Origin: an uncultured Dyadobacter sp.
GTDB lineage: Bacteria; Bacteroidota; Bacteroidia; Cytophagales; Spirosomataceae
Reading direction: 5' to 3'
NCBI GenBank assembly: GCA_946481035.1
Contig: CAMLNK010000246.1
Location: forward strand, 1-6,456
DNA length: 6,456 bases
Below, one piece after another: positions 1-5,851 of this stretch. Below the pieces are notes generated by a model. It worked only from the letters and a program-made list of their open reading frames with translations. It was not told the origin of the DNA and did no database searches. A program made the translations under genes and the position numbers. The stretch's first letter is position 1, and the number at the start of each line of letters is the position of its first letter.

Positions 1-168
1 GCTCTTGGGGTTTTCGAGTGTTTTCAGGTCGGGCATGCCGCCGAACAACCACAAAAAGTTAAAACTGACGGCAACGATGTAGAATATGATCAGACCCAGT
101 CCCAGGCCAACGAACCGCCAGAGACGGACAATGGTACGCCGATACTTTCCGGGTTGCAATTCAATCAT
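1..168 (-). CDS. Class A penicillin-binding protein (PBP1A-like), N-terminal fragment
   Basis: Only the first 56 codons are inside the window; the gene continues past the left edge. The visible protein has a short basic cytoplasmic tail (MIELQPGKYRRTIVRLWR), one long hydrophobic segment at about residues 19-42 that serves as signal anchor, and then LFGGMPDLKTLENPKS. The LFG-MP-LE-NP pattern just after the membrane anchor is characteristic of Bacteroidota bifunctional PBP1A proteins, where it leads into the GT51 glycosyltransferase domain and then the transpeptidase domain; neither domain is visible here. Such proteins polymerise and cross-link peptidoglycan on the periplasmic face of the inner membrane. 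The ATG start is supported by the topology and by an upstream TATATTTG promoter-like box. It lies 51 bp downstream of porW/sprE on the same strand, so it may share that transcript or have its own promoter. The family call rests on a short stretch. Confidence 0.75.
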   Translation of the reverse strand, partial: MIELQPGKYRRTIVRLWRFVGLGLGLIIFYIVAVSFNFLWLFGGMPDLKTLENPKS

Positions 169-198
169 AGATGTGGGGTGATAGGTTACTGGAAATGG

Positions 199-206
199 CA
201 AATATA
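199..206 (-). promoter_or_regulatory. Candidate -7 box for the penicillin-binding protein gene
   Basis: On the minus strand this reads TATATTTG, an exact match to the Bacteroidota -7 consensus TAnnTTTG. It lies in the 51-bp gap after the porW stop and about 30 bp before the ATG at 168, giving a predicted leader of roughly 25 nt. No good TTTG -33 element is seen at the expected distance upstream, so it may be weak or fortuitous. Confidence 0.35.
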
Positions 207-219
207 CAATTTCAGCCTA

Positions 220-2424
220 TTATCTCTTGCCCATCGACAGGGAATTGAATTCCTGCATTTCTTTCAGACGGGGCAGGTAAATACTGGTCGGATAAAGTCG
301 CATAAATTCGGTAATAGCCTGGGCGTAGGCTTCTTTGCCCCGCACTTTGCCGATCAGGAAAACGCGCAACAATGCAAACTTGTCTTCCATAGAACTGCCT
401 TTGTAGGATGGCAGGTTTTTCTCGATATCTTCCAGCGCTTTGGTGTAATTGCCGTCGGCGTAGAGCTTGTACATCGCCTCGTACTCTTTCGTAGCATTGC
501 CGGATGTACCGCCCGTGTCCGTGGTTTTGTTGACCAACCGGGCGTATGTGGAAGTCGGGTATTCACTCAACAATTTCGATTTCCAGGATTCTTTCTGAGC
601 GGTGTTTTCTTCATTGCTCAGGAAAAGCAGGTAATATATCTCGTCCTTGTATTGCGTTTGGGGATATTCGGTGAGTACCCGCTCAAATGCGGCGATCGCA
701 CGATGGGATTCTTTCAAATCGAAGCGATAGATCTTGCCGAGGTTATAAAGCGCGTCTTCCTTTTTCTTCTGGGATACTGCGAAAGCCGTGTCCGTAAGCG
801 GTACATCTTTTTTGAGCAATGCATGCACCTGGTCCCACTCTGGCGTACCCTTTTTCAAACCTGTGTTTGCCGGGGTCGCCTGTGCAACACCCGTACTGTC
901 CGCGCCGCCGGGGGCATTATTCCCTGCGAGCGTGCGCAATGGGCGGCTGCTGCGGCGCCAGTCGTCTTCGAGCGGGCGGGTACCCCAGGTTCTTTTAAAA
1001 TCAATTTTACCTTTGTTGACCAATGCGGGATCATACAATTCCCAACGGCGCTCCCCGCCGGTAACCAGCGGATTTCCTCCGCCCTGCTGCAAACTTGCAT
1101 TTTGCGCGGCGATTTGCGCTTTTCTTGCTTTTTCTTCCTCTTCCAGGCGTTTCTTCTCTTTCGCTTCGATGATCTGGTCGATCTTATTGTCCAATGCAGC
1201 CGGGTTCATTTTGGCCAGGCGTTGCAGGCTGTCTTCTGTTGATACAATGGTGTATTGTGTCACAAAATTGTCGAGTGCTCGCTTTCTGTCAGCCACGAGG
1301 CGGTATTCGGGTGCCTCCTGAGGCAGGATGGCCAGTGCGCTATCGTAATAGGCTTTGGACATTTCAAAATTTTCGAGCGATTCGTACTCGATCCGCGCCA
1401 GCTGCAAATAGGTATAGGCCTTTTGCTGCATATTGCCTTTCGATGCCGCGGCGGCCATTTGCAAATACTTCACCGCTTCCGGGATCTGCTTCTTATGCTC
1501 GGCCAGCAAACCCATGGTAAAAAATACGTGGTCTTTCAGGTCGTCGTTTTTGCGGTCACGGAGCATTTTATCGAAACCCACATTGGTAAGATCCCGCTCA
1601 GGGTTCAGTACCACCTCGTTTTGCAGGGAATTCATATTGGAATAAAAGCCGAGGTCGTAGTTGGGTTTGTTCCTGTTGACGCTTTTATAATGCCTGTTGG
1701 CCAATGCATACTGACCGAGGCGGTCGTACATCTGCGCTGCCGCGAAATGAATGCGGGCAGTTTCGGTGGATTTTTTCAAAAGCGGGAATGTTTCTTCCAG
1801 AATGGCGACAGAGGTCAGGTATTCGCCGTTTTGCTGGTGCAGGTATGCTTTGGTAAGGTAAAAATCGCGCTGTGAAGCTTTGTTGAGCGGCTGTTGGCTG
1901 AGATATTCGGCCACGCCCAATGCATTGGAATAGTCCTTATGCTCGATATACGCCCGCATGAGCAGGATCAGGGCATTGTTTTTGTCACTTTCATCGCGCC
2001 CGTTGGCATATACGTAACGCAATGCTTCCAGGCCATCGGCCCACTGGCCCAGGTAAAGCCTCGATTTACCTAAAAGAATGTAGCTATTATCGATCCACTT
2101 ACTGTTCTGGTGCTTTTCGGCGACGATCGACGCCTTCTTGATCGCATCCTGCAACTTGGGTTTCACTGCCTGGGCGAGGACGGAATCCATCGGAAGCAGT
2201 ATCGGAAGCAGCTGGTTGTAATTTTCCTTATATGCTTTCTGCATCTCGAACTCCGCTTCCGCCATATCCTGCTCGGCCATGAAATAGGCATTGTAACGCG
2301 CCGCTACATTGTGAAAAGTGATTGCACCCGGCCGTGAGCTGTACTGCGAACAGGCAGCCGCGACGATGATCATAACAAGTAGCGGTAATGTGCGTCGGAT
2401 ATGGGAGGTAAAACGGTCGATCAC
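220..2424 (-). CDS. porW: Type IX secretion system periplasmic lipoprotein PorW/SprE
   Basis: This 734-residue TPR-type lipoprotein belongs to the PorW/SprE family, which is needed for type IX secretion and gliding motility in Bacteroidota. The N-terminus has basic residues, a hydrophobic stretch (about 12-24) and a lipobox AAAC with acylated Cys25. After it comes the family-like opening FHNVAARYNAYFMAEQDMAEAE (37-58, of which FHN, ARYNAYF and the following acidic helix are typical). Residues about 90-390 are helical TPR-like repeats, 415-445 a charged Glu/Lys/Ala-rich segment, 458-493 a conserved-looking non-TPR block (WELYDP, then KRTWGTRPLEDDWRRS), 495-525 a flexible Gly/Ala/Thr linker, and 555-720 further TPR-like helices. 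The start is GTG at 2422-2424; an in-frame stop lies upstream, no in-frame ATG lies between, and this start gives a good signal peptide. It reads divergently from the atp genes and is followed by a PBP gene. The family name is fairly secure; the TPR boundaries are by eye. Confidence 0.85.
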   Translation of the reverse strand: MIDRFTSHIRRTLPLLVMIIVAAACSQYSSRPGAITFHNVAARYNAYFMAEQDMAEAEFEMQKAYKENYNQLLPILLPMDSVLAQAVKPKLQDAIKKASIVAEKHQNSKWIDNSYILLGKSRLYLGQWADGLEALRYVYANGRDESDKNNALILLMRAYIEHKDYSNALGVAEYLSQQPLNKASQRDFYLTKAYLHQQNGEYLTSVAILEETFPLLKKSTETARIHFAAAQMYDRLGQYALANRHYKSVNRNKPNYDLGFYSNMNSLQNEVVLNPERDLTNVGFDKMLRDRKNDDLKDHVFFTMGLLAEHKKQIPEAVKYLQMAAAASKGNMQQKAYTYLQLARIEYESLENFEMSKAYYDSALAILPQEAPEYRLVADRKRALDNFVTQYTIVSTEDSLQRLAKMNPAALDNKIDQIIEAKEKKRLEEEEKARKAQIAAQNASLQQGGGNPLVTGGERRWELYDPALVNKGKIDFKRTWGTRPLEDDWRRSSRPLRTLAGNNAPGGADSTGVAQATPANTGLKKGTPEWDQVHALLKKDVPLTDTAFAVSQKKKEDALYNLGKIYRFDLKESHRAIAAFERVLTEYPQTQYKDEIYYLLFLSNEENTAQKESWKSKLLSEYPTSTYARLVNKTTDTGGTSGNATKEYEAMYKLYADGNYTKALEDIEKNLPSYKGSSMEDKFALLRVFLIGKVRGKEAYAQAITEFMRLYPTSIYLPRLKEMQEFNSLSMGKR

Positions 2425-2458
2425 GAAATTGACTTTATGGGATGTTCGTCTTTGTGTC

Positions 2459-2472
2459 AGGTTTGCAAACCT
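2459..2472. repeat. Perfect 14-bp palindrome overlapping the porW promoter
   Basis: AGGTTTGCAAACCT is its own reverse complement over all 14 bases. It covers the predicted -7 box and start point of the porW/sprE promoter and would lie upstream of the predicted atp start point, so it is probably not transcribed from either side. That position fits a DNA-level operator bound by a dimeric regulator, but no known regulator site is recognised. Confidence 0.5.
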
Positions 2473-2473
2473 A
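2466..2473 (-). promoter_or_regulatory. Candidate -7 box of the porW/sprE promoter
   Basis: The minus strand reads TAGGTTTG, an exact match to the Bacteroidota -7 motif TAnnTTTG. It predicts transcription starting near 2459 and a leader of about 35 nt to the GTG start at 2424. A TTTT at 2490-2493 (minus strand) sits 16 nt upstream and could be a poor -33 element. The box overlaps the palindrome at 2459-2472. Confidence 0.45.
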
Positions 2474-2475
2474 AA

Positions 2476-2497
2476 ACGGTATTTTCAATAAAACCGT
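2476..2497. repeat. Imperfect inverted repeat in the divergent intergenic region
   Basis: ACGGT at 2476-2480 is mirrored by ACCGT at 2493-2497, and the inner flanks (ATTTT and ATAAA) are also largely complementary, with 8 of 10 positions pairing overall. It covers the likely -33 region of the porW promoter, immediately beside the 14-bp palindrome. It could be a second operator half or only A/T-rich sequence. Confidence 0.3.
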
Positions 2498-2513
2498 ATC
2501 GAAGATAATGCCA

Positions 2514-2543
2514 TTTGCAAAATTTGAAGCAATTTTACCTTTA
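2514..2543 (+). promoter_or_regulatory. Candidate promoter of the atp operon
   Basis: TTTG at 2514-2517 is followed after 18 nt by TACCTTTA at 2536-2543, matching the Bacteroidota TTTG/TAnnTTTG arrangement except for the last base. The predicted start point near 2550 would lie only a few bases before the ATG at 2553, giving a very short leader or a leaderless message. If correct, translation cannot begin at the upstream in-frame ATG at 2508. Confidence 0.35.
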
Positions 2544-2552
2544 TATTCTACC

Positions 2553-2780
2553 ATGATGGAAGATCCGAAAAAGCCCGTGGACAAAAGCCAGTCGACACGT
2601 TTCCTGAAATACTCGGGAATGGCGATGCAGATGCTGGGTACTATCCTGGTGTTCACCTGGGGCGGTTATAAGCTCGACGAATGGCAGCAAAATAAGGTCC
2701 CGGTGTGGACGCTCGTGCTCTCGCTAGTCTCTATTGCCGCCTCGCTCTACCTTTTGATAAGAAGTTTTACCAAACAATAA
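2553..2780 (+). CDS. atpZ: AtpZ/AtpI-type F0 assembly protein (ATPase gene 1 family)
   Basis: This small membrane protein of 75 residues has a charged N-terminus, two transmembrane helices (about 19-39 and 50-69) and the family signature GGYKLDEW (37-44) at the end of helix 1, corresponding to the G-G-Y/W-x-L-D motif of AtpZ/AtpI proteins. Members are usually the first gene of F-type ATPase operons and are thought to help c-ring assembly or ion supply to the F0 sector. The reading frame opens further upstream at an ATG at 2508, but the added 15 residues overlap the candidate promoter and do not resemble the family. The double ATG at 2553/2556 (MMEDPKKP) is therefore preferred; which of the two is used cannot be decided. 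It is the first gene of the operon, 23 bp before the next gene. Confidence 0.8.
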   Translation: MMEDPKKPVDKSQSTRFLKYSGMAMQMLGTILVFTWGGYKLDEWQQNKVPVWTLVLSLVSIAASLYLLIRSFTKQ

Positions 2781-2803
2781 TTGCTCCTCGCCGACGCACG
2801 CGC

Positions 2804-3163
2804 ATGCTACGTACCCTGATCGCAACCATTTTGCTCGGAATTGTATTTTTCCTGGCTCAAAGATTTCACGCCGATTCTTTCCTGCATCCTTATATATGGT
2901 ACATTCTCGTATTCTTTTTCGGGCTCGCATTTCTGGTTCACCGGCTGATGGAGTTCGGAATGCGGAACAAGCGCGAGAAATTTGTCACATTTTACATTTC
3001 AAGCATCGTTGCACGGATCATTCTAAGCATCATTTTCATTGGCCTTTTTTTATACAGAGGGCTAACTGATTCATTCCTATTCGTTATCAACTTTTTTGCA
3101 CTCTATTTATTTTACACATGCTTTGAAATATATGGTTTGTATCGTAACTTGCGCCGCGATTGA
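2804..3163 (+). CDS. Small four-helix membrane protein in the atp operon (possible second AtpI-like subunit)
   Basis: I do not recognise this 119-residue protein with certainty. It has four predicted membrane helices at about residues 3-18, 29-46, 61-83 and 89-107, a basic cytoplasmic loop (RNKREK, 54-59), an Arg inside or at the edge of helix 3 (Arg71 in YISSIVARII) and a basic tail (YRNLRRD). Size, four-helix topology and position directly before atpB resemble the ATP synthase I chain (AtpI), so a role in F0 assembly is a reasonable inference, but no motif proves it. The frame opens earlier at a GTG at 2705, which would overlap atpZ by 76 bp and add a non-membrane N-terminus; ATG 2804 gives a clean first helix and 23-bp spacing. 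A 24-bp gap separates it from atpB, which indicates co-transcription. Confidence 0.7.
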   Translation: MLRTLIATILLGIVFFLAQRFHADSFLHPYIWYILVFFFGLAFLVHRLMEFGMRNKREKFVTFYISSIVARIILSIIFIGLFLYRGLTDSFLFVINFFALYLFYTCFEIYGLYRNLRRD

Positions 3164-3187
3164 CAAAGCATAGTATTTCAAGCATTT

Positions 3188-4282
3188 ATGTATACCCATC
3201 TGAGACGGTTTTTTACTATCGCCCTTGTAGCGGCAACATGCGTTTTTAACCTCCCGGCCCGCGCCGACGAACCTACCCAGCACGAAGCCGGAAAGGTCGC
3301 CCAGGCTGTGAACGAGGAAGAGCATAAAATTGAACATAAGCTTGAAGAACACGAAGAGGAGTTCAAGATAGGCGAGATGATCATGCACCACATTGCCGAC
3401 TCTCATGAGTGGGAGTTCTCGCACGGTGTAGCTATTCCACTTCCTGTAATTCTTTATTCGGAAGACCGCGGCATCGAGGTTTTCATGTCTTCCAACTTCC
3501 ACAACGAACACCACGAATACAACGGTTACCACCTGGTACACGGCGAATCCGAGCAAATCGTGCCGGTTGACGAAGCACGTAAAATCTACGACTTCTCGAT
3601 CACTAAAAACGTAGCTTCGATGCTGATCAGCGCGGTGATCCTGATCCTCGTTTTTACAGGCGTGGCAAGCTGGTACAAAAACAGCAAAGGCAAAGCGCCG
3701 AAAGGTTTCAACTCTGCAATGGAGGTAATTATCCTCTTTATCCGCGACGAAGTGGTGAAACCGAACGTTGGACCGAAATACGAAAAATACCTTCCTTACC
3801 TGCTCACGTTGTTCTTCTTCATTCTGATCAACAACATCATGGGTCTGCTCCCAGGCTCGGCTAACCTTACCGGTAACATCGCCGTAACCATGACATTGGC
3901 AGTTCTGACCTTCATCGTGGTTCATTTGAATGCAAATGGCAACTACTACAAGCACCTTCTGGCACCTACCGGCGTTCCTGCCCCGCTGTTGCTGATCATG
4001 ATCCCGGTTGAGATCGTAGGTGTGTTTATGAAGCCATTCTCTCTGATGGTCCGGTTGTTCGCCAACATCACAGCAGGTCACATCATCCTTTTGAGCCTTT
4101 TCGGTCTGATCTTTATATTCCAAAGCTTCGTGATCGCCCCGGTAATCTCCCTGTTCGCATTGTTCCTGAACTTCATCGAGATCATGGTAGCGTTCATCCA
4201 GGCGTTCATCTTCACACTATTGTCGTCTATGTACATCGGAAGCGCTATCGAAGAGCATAGCCACGCCGACCACGGACACTGA
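3188..4282 (+). CDS. atpB: F0F1 ATP synthase subunit a
   Basis: Subunit a forms the two proton half-channels beside the c-ring. The protein has 364 residues, about 90 more than the E. coli subunit. The extra part is N-terminal: a signal peptide (1-26, likely cut after ARA), then a His- and Glu-rich hydrophilic region of about 110 residues (HKIEHKLEEHEEEF at 46-59, MHHIADSHEWEF at 66-77, HNEHHEYNGYH at 105-115) that should be periplasmic. The core starts near residue 139, with helices at about 143-161, 202-223, 229-247, 263-281, 298-320 and 322-350. The essential Arg is Arg289 in RLFANITAGH; Asn292, His298, Glu331 and Gln338 occupy the other key channel positions. The tail EEHSHADHGH is His-rich. 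Secreted, extended subunit a is common in Bacteroidota. It is followed 45 bp later by atpE. Confidence 0.97.
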   Translation: MYTHLRRFFTIALVAATCVFNLPARADEPTQHEAGKVAQAVNEEEHKIEHKLEEHEEEFKIGEMIMHHIADSHEWEFSHGVAIPLPVILYSEDRGIEVFMSSNFHNEHHEYNGYHLVHGESEQIVPVDEARKIYDFSITKNVASMLISAVILILVFTGVASWYKNSKGKAPKGFNSAMEVIILFIRDEVVKPNVGPKYEKYLPYLLTLFFFILINNIMGLLPGSANLTGNIAVTMTLAVLTFIVVHLNANGNYYKHLLAPTGVPAPLLLIMIPVEIVGVFMKPFSLMVRLFANITAGHIILLSLFGLIFIFQSFVIAPVISLFALFLNFIEIMVAFIQAFIFTLLSSMYIGSAIEEHSHADHGH

Positions 4283-4288
4283 TTCTGA

Positions 4289-4591
<303 letters not shown>

Positions 4592-4653
4592 TAGCTTCCC
4601 GGAAGGGAAACGCTGCCCCGCGCGCTAGGCCCGGATGCGGTGTAAAAACATTA

Positions 4654-4678
4654 TCGTGGAAGCATTAGGCTTCCACGA
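4654..4678 (+). other. Perfect 10-bp stem-loop between atpE and atpF
   Basis: TCGTGGAAGC (4654-4663) and GCTTCCACGA (4669-4678) pair perfectly around a 5-nt loop ATTAG. Only AATTTTAATAAG follows, so the U-tract is short and full termination is unlikely with atpF downstream. It lies 63 bp after the atpE stop in the longest gap of the operon. A 3' stabiliser or partial terminator favouring atpE over distal genes is the best reading, since c is needed in about 8-15 copies per enzyme and the other subunits in one or two. This role is inferred. A smaller hairpin, TTCCC/GGGAA, lies at 4596-4609. Confidence 0.6.
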
Positions 4679-4738
4679 AATTTTAATAAGAAGAGAGAAG
4701 ATTTTAGATCGTTCTTACACTCAAAAACTCATTTAACT

Positions 4739-5233
4739 ATGTCATTGCTTACTCCAAACCCAGGCCTTATTTTCTGGATGCTGGTAGTATTTTTGCTGGT
4801 AGTGTTCATCCTGTCCAAATTCGCATGGAAACCAATCCTGAAAGGTTTGAAAGACCGTGAAAACGAAATTCAGGGTGCGCTGGACCTTGCAGAAAAAACC
4901 CGTGCTGAAATGGCACAATTGAAGTCGGACAACGAAAAACTGATCGCAGAAGCAAATGCTATCCGTGACCAGATTCTTCGTGACGCGAAAGATGCTGCTG
5001 ACAGAACTATCGCAGAATCGAAAGACAAAGCAGCTATCGAAGGTCAGAAAATCATCGAAAGCGCACGCGAAACCATCCGCAACGAACAAGCGGTAGCGGT
5101 GAGCAAAATCAAGAAGGAAGTTGCTACGCTTTCATTGGAAATCGCTGAGAAAGTATTGCACCGTGAATTGGAAGACAAAGGAGCGCAGGAAAAACTGATC
5201 GCTGACCTTGCTTCATCTGCACGTCTTAACTAA
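4739..5233 (+). CDS. atpF: F0F1 ATP synthase subunit b
   Basis: Subunit b forms the peripheral stalk that holds F1 stationary against the rotor. The 164 residues are close to the usual 156-170. A short N-terminus is followed by one membrane helix (about 10-28), the conserved juxtamembrane stretch FAWKPILKGLKDRENEI (28-44) with Arg40 at the position of the conserved stalk Arg of E. coli (Arg36), and then a long charged, Ala-rich helix to about residue 150 that should form the right-handed coiled-coil dimer. The C-terminal part (LSLEIAEKVLHRELED, 131-146) matches the delta-binding end of the family. Only one b gene is present and no b' paralogue is seen, so a homodimer is expected. The ATG is preceded by an A/T-rich leader without Shine-Dalgarno. 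It sits 22 bp before atpH. Confidence 0.96.
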   Translation: MSLLTPNPGLIFWMLVVFLLVVFILSKFAWKPILKGLKDRENEIQGALDLAEKTRAEMAQLKSDNEKLIAEANAIRDQILRDAKDAADRTIAESKDKAAIEGQKIIESARETIRNEQAVAVSKIKKEVATLSLEIAEKVLHRELEDKGAQEKLIADLASSARLN

Positions 5234-5255
5234 TCAGCATTAAAAACTAATTCCG

Positions 5256-5792
5256 ATGTCAGTAAGTATTGTAGCATCCAGATATGCAAAATCGCTGATC
5301 GAGCTGGCGAAAGAACAGAATGTTCTGGACACGGTTTATCAGGACATGCTGCTGTTCAAAGAAACAGCCGACCAGAACCGCGGCCTGATGCTTGCATTGA
5401 AAAGCCCGGTGGTACGTCACGAGAAGAAATCAGGGATTCTGAAAGGCCTTTTCAAAGAGCGTGTAAGCCCGGTTTCATTCGCGATATTCGATATTATCAC
5501 CAAGAAGAACCGGGAAGCTATTCTCGACGAAATTGCGGTGGAATTCATTAAAGCCTATAACGTTTACAAGGGAATCGAAAAAGCGACGGTGGTAACCCCT
5601 ACCCCGCTGACCGACGAACTTCGTAAGCAATTCACCGATATTGTTGCCAAAGCAACCGGAAAAACGGTTCAGCTTGCCGAGAAAGTAGACAATGCACTGA
5701 TCGGCGGATATGTGTTGACAGTGGGCGACCGCCAGATCGACGCTTCGCTGCGCAGCCGTTTGAACGAACTTAAATTACAGTTAGTAAACTGA
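5256..5792 (+). CDS. atpH: F0F1 ATP synthase subunit delta (OSCP)
   Basis: Delta caps the F1 head and joins it to the end of the b stalk. The 178 residues match the family length. The N-terminal six-helix domain begins with the typical ASRYAKSLIELA (7-18) and includes KSPVVRHEKK (49-58); the C-terminal domain carries the family signature IGGYVLTVGDRQIDASLRSR (149-168), with the Gly-Gly and Asp-x-Ser residues that mark delta/OSCP proteins. It is tightly linked to atpF. The usual next genes in Bacteroidota and many other bacteria are atpA and atpG, but here the stop codon is followed after 22 bp by an intrinsic terminator and then a convergent unrelated gene, so atpH is the last gene of this transcript. 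Confidence 0.96.
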   Translation: MSVSIVASRYAKSLIELAKEQNVLDTVYQDMLLFKETADQNRGLMLALKSPVVRHEKKSGILKGLFKERVSPVSFAIFDIITKKNREAILDEIAVEFIKAYNVYKGIEKATVVTPTPLTDELRKQFTDIVAKATGKTVQLAEKVDNALIGGYVLTVGDRQIDASLRSRLNELKLQLVN

Positions 5793-5814
5793 AATTTTTA
5801 TCTGCATAATTTGG

Positions 5815-5848
5815 AAGACCCGGCTGCTATGCGGCCGGGTCTTTTTTT
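5815..5848 (+). terminator. Intrinsic terminator of the atp operon
   Basis: AAGACCCGGC (5815-5824) pairs with GCCGGGTCTT (5834-5843). The stem extends inward by a T-G wobble and two G-C pairs to a 3-nt TAT loop, and a run of seven T follows (5842-5848). This is a strong rho-independent terminator for the plus strand, 22 bp past the atpH stop. On the minus strand the bases after the hairpin are not T-rich, so it is weaker for the convergent gene, whose stop codon lies only 3 bp beyond the T-run. Confidence 0.93.
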
Positions 5849-5851
5849 ATG

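Noticed and set aside
154..1242. Open frame of 362 codons on the plus strand opposite porW/sprE
   Set aside because: It is antisense to a convincing lipoprotein gene, is rich in Cys, Phe and Arg without domain pattern, and overlaps the start of the PBP gene. It looks like a shadow frame.
2705..2803. N-terminal extension of the small membrane protein from a GTG within atpZ
   Set aside because: It would overlap atpZ by 76 bp and add an Arg-rich non-family stretch; ATG 2804 gives normal operon spacing and a clean first helix.
3120..3187. Internal promoter before atpB (TTTG, 19 nt, TAACTTGC)
   Set aside because: Spacing is good but the -7 box has two mismatches at conserved positions and lies inside the end of the preceding gene; too weak to annotate.
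3107..4123. Open frame of 338 codons on the minus strand opposite atpB
   Set aside because: It mirrors the whole core of a certain atpB. Its composition (many His, Gln, Asp, Val) follows from the complement of atpB codons and it has no recognisable domain.
5815..5848. Bidirectional terminator serving the isomerase gene too
   Set aside because: On the minus strand the sequence after the stem is mixed (TCCAAATTATG) rather than a T-run, so only plus-strand termination is well supported.
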